This document shows, one piece after another, positions 1-5,336 of a DNA stretch of 5,662 nt; positions within the stretch are counted from its first letter, which is position 1; every line of letters begins with the position of its first letter. The position numbers were made by a program, and so were the translations under genes. This stretch comes from JBDLID01 sp039715055 (lineage in GTDB: Bacteria > Desulfobacterota > Desulfobulbia > Desulfobulbales > Desulfocapsaceae). The DNA lies in the NCBI GenBank assembly GCA_039715055.1, contig JBDLID010000173.1, positions 1 to 5,662 on the forward strand. Direction: 5' to 3'. Under the pieces are notes generated by a model, which searched no databases, was not told the DNA's origin, and worked only from the letters and a program-made list of their open reading frames with translations.

Positions 1-1195
1 CTACCGGCAAAAGATGGATGCAGCAGGCGTTAAGCCCGAGGACATCCAGAGTCTTGGTGACCTTGCCAAGCTGCCATTCACCGTCAAGGAGGACCTGCGG
101 GAAAACTACCCCTTCGGACTCTTCACCGTGCCCATGGATGAGGTCGTCAGGGTGCACGCCTCGTCGGGGACCACCGGCAAACCCACCGTCGTCGGGTATA
201 CCAAGGCCGATATCGCGACCTGGTCAGGTCTTATGGCGCGTGCTTTGACCTGTGCCGGGGCCACCAAAGACGATATGGTCCATAATGCCTACGGGTATGG
301 CCTGTTCACCGGCGGCCTTGGAGCTCATTATGGAATCGAGCGTCTTGGTGCCACGGTTATTCCTGTTTCCGGCGGTAACACCAAGCGGCAGATCACCATC
401 ATGCAGGACTTCAAGTCGTCCGTGCTGCTCGCCACTCCGTCCTATGCCCTCAACCTTGCCGAGACCATGGAGGCAGTCGGGGTCGATCCCAAGAGCCTGT
501 CACTGCGGGTCGGTGTCTTCGGTGCCGAGCCGTGGAGTGAAAATATGCGCGACGAGGTAGAGAAAAAACTCAATATCCGGGCGGTTGATATTTACGGTCT
601 CTCTGAGGTTATCGGACCCGGCGTGTCCATGCAGTGCCTTGAGTCCAAGACCGGCATGCATGTTTTTGAAGACCACTTTCTGCCCGAGATCATTGATCCG
701 GACACCGGCGAGGTGTTGCCCCCGGGTGAGAAGGGTGAGCTGGTCTTTACGACGCTCACCAAGGAGGCCTTCCCCATTATCCGTTACCGGACCAAGGATA
801 TCTCAAGACTCATCTATGAGCAGTGCGAATGCGGCCGAACCCTGGTCCGTATGGAAAAAGTCACCGGCCGTACCGATGACATGCTGATTATCCGCGGGGT
901 CAACGTCTTTCCGTCCCAGATTGAACACGTCCTGATGGGCACTGAGGGTGTCGAGCCCCATTACCAGATCGTTGTTGACCGCCACGGCAATATGGACACC
1001 ATGGGCGTTGAGGTCGAGGTCAGTGAAGAGATGTTTTCCGATGAGATCAAGGAGCTTGAGAATCTTACCGGCAAGATTCAGGCCGATATCAAAGATATGC
1101 TCGGAGTGACCTGCAGAGTGAAGCTGGTTGAGCCGAAGACCATACAGCGCAGTGAGGGGAAGGCGCAAAGAGTCATCGACAACCGTAAATTGTAG
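1..1195 (+). CDS. paaK: Phenylacetate-CoA ligase (AMP-forming), 5'-truncated by window edge
   Basis: This enzyme activates phenylacetate or a related aryl acetate to its CoA thioester in the cytoplasm, using ATP through an acyl-adenylate. The reading frame is open to the left edge (codons from base 2 read YRQK before the Met at 14), so the Met at 14 is internal and roughly 35 N-terminal residues are missing compared with the usual length of about 430. Counting from that Met, visible motifs are the AMP-binding loop SSGTTGKP (50-57), YGLSEVIGPG (194-203, the adenylate-forming A5 region), RYRTKD (257-262), a CECGR segment (271-275), the hinge region GRTDDMLIIRGVNVFP (285-300) and a C-terminal RSEGKAQRV whose Lys383 is the expected catalytic lysine. 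Nothing is broken. It is followed by an ACT-domain gene, a pairing seen for paaK-like genes in anaerobes, where the ligase may serve breakdown of aromatic amino acids. The family is clear; which aryl acid is preferred cannot be told. Confidence 0.93.
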   Translation, partial: YRQKMDAAGVKPEDIQSLGDLAKLPFTVKEDLRENYPFGLFTVPMDEVVRVHASSGTTGKPTVVGYTKADIATWSGLMARALTCAGATKDDMVHNAYGYGLFTGGLGAHYGIERLGATVIPVSGGNTKRQITIMQDFKSSVLLATPSYALNLAETMEAVGVDPKSLSLRVGVFGAEPWSENMRDEVEKKLNIRAVDIYGLSEVIGPGVSMQCLESKTGMHVFEDHFLPEIIDPDTGEVLPPGEKGELVFTTLTKEAFPIIRYRTKDISRLIYEQCECGRTLVRMEKVTGRTDDMLIIRGVNVFPSQIEHVLMGTEGVEPHYQIVVDRHGNMDTMGVEVEVSEEMFSDEIKELENLTGKIQADIKDMLGVTCRVKLVEPKTIQRSEGKAQRVIDNRKL

Positions 1196-1241
1196 GTGGC
1201 GCACATCTCAAACTCGTAAGAATATTGTGCTGAAAATGCTT

Positions 1242-1410
1242 GAGATATTGTAACTATTCAGATTAAAGCTGGATTCGTCCCTAAGCAGGGAACTGTAACT
1301 GTTCAGCAGGGCCCGCAGTGTGGTCAAGCAGGCTGCCGAAGCGTACTTGTACTACTCGAGGCGGACTGATCGACCACAATGTGGGTGCTGCTGAACAGTT
1401 ACGAGATATT
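1242..1410 (+). mobile_element. Miniature non-autonomous element (153 bp) with 8-bp target-site duplication
   Basis: The element spans 1250-1402. It begins GTAACTATTCAG and ends CTGAACAGTTAC, so its terminal 12 bp are inverted repeats with 11 of 12 matching. It is flanked on both sides, with no gap, by the identical octamer GAGATATT (1242-1249 and 1403-1410), the signature of a transposase-made target duplication. It has no reading frame for a transposase, so it would have moved in trans. Ends starting with GTAA and 8-bp duplications are, as I recall, features of the IS66 family; that assignment is an inference. Inside are a short left part (1250-1294) with a TCCCT-AAGC-AGGGA hairpin at 1278-1291, and a 108-bp palindromic module (1295-1402). 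It lies 31 bp before the ACT gene start and leaves that gene's ribosome binding site intact. Confidence 0.8.
1295..1402. repeat. 108-bp imperfect palindrome (large hairpin) inside the miniature element
   Basis: The arms 1295-1338 and 1359-1402 are inverted copies with 35 of 44 positions identical and no gaps. The outer 15 bp (GTAACTGTTCAGCAG against CTGCTGAACAGTTAC) are perfect, and TGTGGTC (1319-1325) pairs with GACCACA (1372-1378). Three of the nine differences would be G-U pairs in RNA. The apex holds GTAC-TT-GTAC at 1343-1352. In a paaK-ACT transcript this would fold into a long stem between the two genes, which could affect RNA processing or the relative level of the downstream gene; that effect is inferred. 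Confidence 0.85.
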
Positions 1411-1433
1411 TTAATCAACGAGGAGACTAAACA

Positions 1434-1865
1434 ATGCGGGTAGAACAGATTGCAGTCTTTTTGGAGAACAAGTCAGGGCGTCTGGCGGAGATCACCGCAA
1501 CACTTGCCGCTGAAAATATTAATATTCGTGCCCTTTCCGTTGCCGATACCGCTGATTTCGGCATCCTTCGTCTTATTGTCGACGATGTGGAAAAGGCCAA
1601 GAGTGCGCTCAAGGAAAACGGTTTTACTGTGGGCATCACCAACGTCATCGGTGTCGAGGTTGCCGACCGGGCCGGTGGACTTGCAAAAGTTCTCAAGGTC
1701 ATTGAGGGGGGTGGTCTTAATGTCGAGTACATGTACGCCTTTGTCAACAGGTCCGGTGAAAATGCGGTATTGATCTTTCGCTTTGATGAGATGGATAAGG
1801 CCATTGAGGTCCTCCAGGCAGCGGGTGTCAAGATACTGTCCGGAGAAGAGATCTGCGCCCTGTAG
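1434..1865 (+). CDS. Tandem ACT-domain protein, probable amino-acid-binding regulator
   Basis: The 143-aa product is two ACT domains and nothing else. The first covers about residues 2-68 and has the ligand-loop sequence NKSGRLAEI (12-20). The second covers about 70-140 and has the equivalent DRAGGLAKVL (78-87). The two halves look like an internal duplication, each with the strand-helix-strand order typical of ACT. ACT domains usually bind amino acids or similar small ligands and act as allosteric sensors. No catalytic or DNA-binding part is present, so the partner is unknown. The start is supported by AGGAG at 1421-1425, 8 bp upstream. It follows the paaK-type ligase in the same direction, a common pairing in anaerobes that suggests a role linked to aromatic amino acid or aryl-acid metabolism. 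The gap between the two genes has been lengthened by a mobile element. The domain call is secure; the role is inferred. Confidence 0.88.
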   Translation: MRVEQIAVFLENKSGRLAEITATLAAENINIRALSVADTADFGILRLIVDDVEKAKSALKENGFTVGITNVIGVEVADRAGGLAKVLKVIEGGGLNVEYMYAFVNRSGENAVLIFRFDEMDKAIEVLQAAGVKILSGEEICAL

Positions 1866-1885
1866 TCAGCCTTGCTGGATTTTTT
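1866..1885 (+). terminator. Weak terminator-like hairpin after the ACT gene
   Basis: CAGC (1867-1870) and GCTG (1874-1877) pair around a 3-nt loop, with an outer T-G wobble, and are followed by six T at 1880-1885. The stem is short, so termination may be partial. A second inverted repeat, ATAAAAG (1886-1892) with CTTTTAT (1909-1915), follows directly. Confidence 0.4.
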
Positions 1886-2129
1886 ATAAAAGACACGCTG
1901 GTTGGCTGCTTTTATCAGGTTTTCAAGAGCCGCGCATATCAAGGTCCGGAGAATATCTTATTTCGATGTTTCCCGTAACCGTTGAGGACGCCACGGCCTG
2001 AGTTCAAGGTGGAACAAGTCTGGTCCCAGTATACGGCCTGGCCTTTATAGCCTGCGAATTTTATGATTTTACGCACTTATTTCTTGACCTGGATTGCTTA
2101 GCCCAACCAAATATGGTAAAGAAATCGTT

Positions 2130-2135
2130 TATAAT
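2130..2135 (+). promoter_or_regulatory. Candidate -10 box for the dctPQM operon
   Basis: A perfect TATAAT lies in an A+T-rich stretch 95 bp before the dctP start. No good -35 hexamer sits 16-18 bp upstream; the nearest TTGACC is at 2084-2089, too far away. It could be an activator-dependent promoter or chance. I found no convincing sigma-54 GG-N10-GC pattern in this region. Confidence 0.3.
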
Positions 2136-2230
2136 CACTCCTTAACCAGCACCAAGTAATCACTGTTGTTTCTCGCTTTCCACTGAAACGGCGGAACAGA
2201 AATTCTCATTAATGATAGGAGAAATATTAG

Positions 2231-3265
2231 ATGAAAAAATGTATTGCCTTGTTCCTGATGGCCCTCATGGTAACCACTGCCTCGCTTGCAGTTGCCAAGG
2301 ATGATCCTCTCGCAGCCTGGAAACCGAAATTCGATCCCAGCGGAGCGAAATACACCTACATCCTCTCTAATATCTCCCATCCGGTAATCGAAGGTGTGGC
2401 CGTCGGTTACAGGATCCGTGATGCCGTCTGGGAGAAAACTAACGGTCAAATCTATGTTGATTACCGTCCGCTGGCCCAACTCGGTGGCGAAAAAGATGTC
2501 ATCAGTAAACTCAAAATTGGTGCTGTCCAGGGGATGCTTTCCTCATCAGTTGCTGCCGCCAACGTCTCAGACCGGCTCGGTATCGTCAACCTTCCCTATG
2601 TTGTTGACACCTTTGACAAACTCGACACCTTTCGCAGCAACCCGGAACTATGGGAACCTTTTGCCAACGGAGCTCAGCAGCAGGGATTGCTGGTTGCCGA
2701 CATCACCGGTTACGGCCTGTATGGCTGGGCCACCACCAAGCCGGTAAAAACACTGGCCGACGCTAAAGGCGTCAATTTTCGCATCGCCGAGGCCCCGGTT
2801 AACACCGACAGCTATAAGGCATGGGGACTCAAGTTTACCGTCATGCCCTGGCCGGATGTACCACAGGCCCTGCAGACCGGTGTGATCAGCGGACTCGACC
2901 ATACCGCCATCGTCTGTAACATCACCAAGAAATTCACCATCGCCAAGAACTTTACTGAGCTCAACTACGCCCAGGGCCTCTTTGTTCACCTGGTCAACAA
3001 GCGCTGGCTGAAAAAGCTGCCTAAAGAGTTGCAGGATACTTTTCTCAATGTCATTAAAGAGGAGAGTGAAAAGACCCGCGTGTTGACCAGGAAACAGCAT
3101 GATACCCAGATGGCCAAAGCCAAAGAAGCCGGTGTTGCATTTCATAAGCTCAGCGCGGCAGATATCGATGCGCTGAAAAAACAGGCTGCACCGATCATCA
3201 GTGAGTGGAGCAAGAAGATCGGGCCGGACTATCTCGCCAAAGTACAGGCCACCTTGGGGAAATAG
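2231..3265 (+). CDS. dctP: TRAP transporter substrate-binding protein (DctP family)
   Basis: This is the periplasmic binding protein that captures an organic acid and delivers it to the DctQ-DctM membrane complex. The 344-aa length is normal for the family. Residues 1-22 form a signal peptide: KK at 2-3, a hydrophobic core, and an AVA motif giving likely cleavage after Ala22. The mature part shows family features: the SNISHPVIEGVAVGYRIRDAVWEKTNGQI region (46-74), then PLAQLGGEKDVISKLKIGAVQG (80-101), and GVNFRIAEAPVNTDSYKAWG (180-199), where Arg184 fits the conserved arginine that salt-bridges the ligand carboxylate. ALQTGVISGLDHT (213-225) is the second typical ligand-side segment. The start is supported by AGGAGA at 2217-2222, 8 bp upstream. 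It is the first gene of the transporter operon. The ligand is unknown; a nearby aryl-CoA ligase makes an aromatic or 2-oxo acid plausible, but this is only context. Confidence 0.93.
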   Translation: MKKCIALFLMALMVTTASLAVAKDDPLAAWKPKFDPSGAKYTYILSNISHPVIEGVAVGYRIRDAVWEKTNGQIYVDYRPLAQLGGEKDVISKLKIGAVQGMLSSSVAAANVSDRLGIVNLPYVVDTFDKLDTFRSNPELWEPFANGAQQQGLLVADITGYGLYGWATTKPVKTLADAKGVNFRIAEAPVNTDSYKAWGLKFTVMPWPDVPQALQTGVISGLDHTAIVCNITKKFTIAKNFTELNYAQGLFVHLVNKRWLKKLPKELQDTFLNVIKEESEKTRVLTRKQHDTQMAKAKEAGVAFHKLSAADIDALKKQAAPIISEWSKKIGPDYLAKVQATLGK

Positions 3266-3291
3266 CAGCCGGAATATCTGATTGATAAGTA

Positions 3292-3308
3292 GTGACTGAG
3301 GCAGTCAC
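3292..3308 (+). other. Perfect 7-bp hairpin after dctP
   Basis: GTGACTG (3292-3298) and CAGTCAC (3302-3308) pair fully around a 3-nt loop, 26 bp after the dctP stop and just before the terminator. It has no T-run of its own. It may protect the 3' end of a dctP-only transcript from decay. Confidence 0.55.
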
Positions 3309-3310
3309 CC

Positions 3311-3341
3311 AAGGGTCGATGATCATCATCGGCCCTTTTTT
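3311..3341 (+). terminator. Intrinsic terminator between dctP and dctQ
   Basis: AAGGGTCGATG (3311-3321) pairs with CATCGGCCCTT (3327-3337) in an 11-bp stem with one G-U pair and a 5-nt loop. Six T follow at 3336-3341, overlapping the stem base. This is the best-formed terminator in the window. Its place inside the operon suggests partial termination, so that the soluble binding protein is made in excess over the membrane subunits. Confidence 0.8.
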
Positions 3342-3345
3342 GTTG

Positions 3346-3421
3346 GTTCGGAGTAACTGCTAAACAGTTACAGGCCGGGTTTGGGCTAATCAGTACTATT
3401 CGCTGAATAGTTACGTTCGGA
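3346..3421 (-). mobile_element. Second miniature element (62 bp) with 7-bp flanking direct repeats
   Basis: The element spans 3353-3414, starting GTAACTGCTAAAC and ending GCTGAATAGTTAC. It is flanked without gap by the identical heptamer GTTCGGA (3346-3352 and 3415-3421), consistent with a target duplication. Its left end is a palindrome, GTAACTG-CTAAA-CAGTTAC (3353-3371), and its right end carries ACTATTC-GCT-GAATAGT (3395-3411). Read on the - strand it has the layout of the element at 1250-1402: an outer GTAACTATTCAG, a spacer of similar length, then an inner GTAACTGTT-AGCAG. The difference is that the big hairpin is reduced to 19 bp. It has no coding capacity. The duplication is 7 rather than 8 bp, so one base may have changed. 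Confidence 0.68.
3419..3421 (+). promoter_or_regulatory. Weak ribosome binding site of dctQ, at the element border
   Basis: GGA, followed by AAAG, lies 6 bp before the dctQ ATG and is the only purine-rich stretch at the right distance. It forms the last three bases of the right-hand GTTCGGA duplication. The element therefore abuts the translation start region of dctQ. The site is weaker than those of dctP, dctM and the usp gene. Confidence 0.5.
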
Positions 3422-3427
3422 AAAGAT

Positions 3428-3937
3428 ATGTTGAAAGCGGTTTTTAGAAAAATAGATCGAGTTTTTCTTTTCCTGGAGGAGTGGGCCCTGTTCGCTGCAG
3501 TCATGGTCGCCCTGTTCACGGCCATGGCCAATGTCATACTGCGCAAGGCGACCAACGACTATAGTCTCTACTGGTCTGATGAGGTGGTGCGCAAGGTCAT
3601 CTTTTTTTCCACCTATATCGGTTGTATTGCCGCTATCCGCAGCCGCGCCTTGATCCGTATCGATGCCCTGCCGCAGATGCTGCCGGTATTGAAGAAACCG
3701 TTGACCCTGTTCTCACATATTGCGGTGCTGGTGTTTTCAGCGGTTATGGTCTACCTGGGAGGGCAGATGACCCTCATGATGTACAGTGACGAGTATGCGT
3801 TGACCGCAACACTGAGGCTTCCCGAATGGATCTTTTATGCGGTCCTGCCGCTCATGGGGGTGATGATGTTTGTCAGGACCCTCATCATGATCTACGAAGA
3901 CTGGTACGGCGTCAACGACATCACAGGGGGACAATAG
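3428..3937 (+). CDS. dctQ: TRAP transporter small permease subunit (DctQ family)
   Basis: This is the small membrane subunit of the TRAP transporter, which pairs with DctM and helps dock the binding protein. The 169-aa product has four likely membrane segments at about residues 17-39, 55-71, 94-114 and 133-154. Family marks are WSDE (49-52), the RSRALIRID segment (71-79) in the place of the usual basic/H-rich loop, and LRLPEWIFYAVLPLMG (129-144) before the last helix. The start is the ATG at 3428, with a weak GGA-AAAG site upstream. The gap of 162 bp after dctP is long for this operon type because it holds a terminator and a mobile element. The dctM gene starts 2 bp after the stop, so the two permease genes are surely co-transcribed and probably translationally coupled. 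No truncation or frameshift is seen. Confidence 0.92.
   Translation: MLKAVFRKIDRVFLFLEEWALFAAVMVALFTAMANVILRKATNDYSLYWSDEVVRKVIFFSTYIGCIAAIRSRALIRIDALPQMLPVLKKPLTLFSHIAVLVFSAVMVYLGGQMTLMMYSDEYALTATLRLPEWIFYAVLPLMGVMMFVRTLIMIYEDWYGVNDITGGQ
3925..3930 (+). promoter_or_regulatory. Ribosome binding site that fixes the dctM start
   Basis: AGGGGG lies 9 bp before the ATG at 3940, inside the last codons of dctQ. The frame stays open upstream to 3826, but the extra 38 residues there are read out of frame through the end of dctQ and are hydrophilic and unlike DctM, so 3940 is the better start. Confidence 0.75.
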
Positions 3938-3939
3938 TC

Positions 3940-5235
3940 ATGGGTAACGGCTACCTTATGATCTTTGCTCTCCTGCTCGGCTGCCTCGCCTCCACCATGC
4001 CGGTCTTCATGGCCCTGTTCTTCACCGGAACCATCGGCCTGGTGTTCATGGTAGGTATTGATCCGCAGATCGTTATCGAGGTGCTCTACCGCTCCATGGA
4101 CAAGTTCGCCCTGGTTGTGGTGATGTTTTTCGTTTTGTGCGGCAACATCATGACCAAGGGATCGATTGTTGAAAAGTTGATCAAGACCGCCAACATCCTG
4201 GTTGGTTTCCTTCCCGGCGGACTGGCCATGGCCGGTGTACTCGCCTGCGGTTTTTTCGGCGCGATCTCCGGCTCCACCGTCGCCACAGTGGTGGCCATAG
4301 GCGGGTTCATGATCCCGGCCCTGATTGAGAATAACTATGACGAAAAGTTCTCGGTCGGTGTGATGACCACAGCACCGATTCTCGGGGTCATCATTCCGCC
4401 GTCCATCGCCATGATCCTCTATGCCATGGTGAGTAACGACCAGCTCGAGGCACTCTTCCTGACCGGTTTTATTCCCGGCCTGATTATCATCATTGCCATG
4501 TCCATCTACTCCTGGTTTGTCTGCAGGAAGATGGGGATGACCAGGAAAAAGAGACCTACTCTGGCGGAGACATTTGCCATTCTGAAAGAGAGTTTCTGGG
4601 CACTTTTTCTGCCGGTGCTGATTTTCGGCGGCATCTACTCCGGACTCTTTACCGCCAATGAGGCAGCTGTAGTTGCCTGTTTCTATGCTTTTTTTGTGGA
4701 AATTGTTATCCACAAGGATATGAAGGTCCGCGACATCAAGAACGTTGTCGTCTCCTCGGCAATCACTTCGGCGACCCTGCTGGTGATTGTCGCCGGGGCG
4801 TCCGTCTTTGGAGAATATCTCACCTTTGAACAGATCCCCGGCAAGATCGCCACGGTTGTTGTCGATAACATCTCGTCTCCATGGGTGTTCCTGCTCTCGG
4901 TCAATCTCCTGCTGCTGTTTATCGGCATGTTCATGGATATCATCTCGGCAACCCTGATCCTCACTCCGATCTTTCTGCCTCTGCTCTCCAAGTTCGGCAT
5001 CGACACCATGCACTTCGGTCTCCTGATGACCATCAATCTTGGTATCGGCTACTGTACGCCTCCACTTGGTGTCAGCCTCTATATCACCGGAGCAACGGTG
5101 GACCGGAATATCGTCTACGTGTCCAGGGCTGTGATGCCGTTTCTGTTGATTCAGATCGCTATCCTGCTGCTCCTGACCTTCTGGCCGGATATCGTTCTGC
5201 TCCTGCCGAAGCTGGTGTACGGATACGGCCAATAA
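3940..5235 (+). CDS. dctM: TRAP transporter large permease subunit (DctM family)
   Basis: This is the transport-channel subunit of the TRAP system, which moves the bound organic acid into the cytoplasm driven by an ion gradient, usually sodium. The 431-aa product is normal for the family and is hydrophobic throughout, with about a dozen membrane segments. Family motifs are CGFFGAISGSTVATV (103-117), GVIIPPSIAMI (149-159), the re-entrant-type FTANEAAVVA (237-246), GMFMDIISATLILTPIFLP (329-347) and GYCTPPLGVSLY (370-381). The N- and C-terminal halves each carry a G-S/T-rich and a PP-containing loop, fitting the inverted-repeat fold of the ion-transporter superfamily. The start was chosen at 3940, with AGGGGG 9 bp upstream and 2 bp after the dctQ stop. 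A terminator-like hairpin begins at its stop codon. It is separate from DctQ, not fused. Substrate cannot be read from this subunit. Confidence 0.94.
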   Translation: MGNGYLMIFALLLGCLASTMPVFMALFFTGTIGLVFMVGIDPQIVIEVLYRSMDKFALVVVMFFVLCGNIMTKGSIVEKLIKTANILVGFLPGGLAMAGVLACGFFGAISGSTVATVVAIGGFMIPALIENNYDEKFSVGVMTTAPILGVIIPPSIAMILYAMVSNDQLEALFLTGFIPGLIIIIAMSIYSWFVCRKMGMTRKKRPTLAETFAILKESFWALFLPVLIFGGIYSGLFTANEAAVVACFYAFFVEIVIHKDMKVRDIKNVVVSSAITSATLLVIVAGASVFGEYLTFEQIPGKIATVVVDNISSPWVFLLSVNLLLLFIGMFMDIISATLILTPIFLPLLSKFGIDTMHFGLLMTINLGIGYCTPPLGVSLYITGATVDRNIVYVSRAVMPFLLIQIAILLLLTFWPDIVLLLPKLVYGYGQ

Positions 5236-5288
5236 CCATCTGATTCTCCTGGCAGTGCTCCAATGGAGGAGACAGATTATGGTTTTTT
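5234..5288 (+). terminator. Terminator-like hairpin after dctM
   Basis: TCTCCT (5245-5250) pairs with AGGAGA (5267-5272), ATCTG (5238-5242) with CAGAT (5273-5277) across a 2-nt bulge, and AACC (5234-5237) can extend to GGTT (5281-5284) across a 3-nt bulge. The loop is 16 nt and contains an alternative CTCC-AAT-GGAG. Six T run from 5283 to 5288. It probably ends or reduces transcription of the TRAP operon before the usp gene. Confidence 0.6.
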
Positions 5289-5336
5289 ATGTTGATGTAA
5301 ACTGAATAAAGCTCACAATTCACCGAGGAGGGTGCA

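Larger units (their letters stand above)
1866..2230. other. 365-bp intergenic region and leader upstream of dctP
   Basis: I see no convincing gene here. It contains the weak hairpin at 1866-1885, a direct repeat ACGGCCTG (1993-2000 and 2033-2040), a perfect TATAAT at 2130-2135, and a 10-bp perfect palindrome TCATTAATGA (2206-2215) just before the dctP ribosome binding site. The part from about 2050 on is clearly more A+T-rich than the genes. The length suggests the transporter operon has its own promoter rather than being read only from paaK. Confidence 0.5.

Noticed and set aside
14..16. ATG at 14 as the true start of paaK
   Set aside because: The frame continues to the left edge with YRQK, which fits the conserved PaaK sequence, and there is no ribosome binding site in the 13 bases before it.
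1250..1402. CRISPR-like or riboswitch-like array
   Set aside because: The repeated motifs are inverted, few and not regularly spaced with unique spacers, and the flanking 8-bp duplication explains the segment better as a mobile element.
1427..1942. 171-codon frame on the - strand over the ACT gene
   Set aside because: It is a shadow of a well-supported ACT-domain gene; the low-complexity S/A/R-rich product has no family features.
1783..2001. 72-codon frame overlapping the ACT gene end and the gap
   Set aside because: Most of it is out of frame inside the ACT gene, and its tail has no recognisable content or ribosome binding site.
3826..3939. N-terminal extension of dctM by 38 codons
   Set aside because: It runs through the end of dctQ in another frame, is hydrophilic and unlike DctM, whereas ATG 3940 has AGGGGG at proper spacing.
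3892..5232. 446-codon open frame on the - strand, antisense to dctM
   Set aside because: It mirrors dctM exactly. Its product is rich in H, D, Q and G with no recognisable domain, as expected from the complement of a hydrophobic protein gene, and no ribosome binding site or family match is seen.
5292..5319. TTGATG and CACAAT as a promoter for the usp gene
   Set aside because: Transcription would start at about the AGGAGG site, leaving no room for a usable leader, and both hexamers are only 4 of 6.
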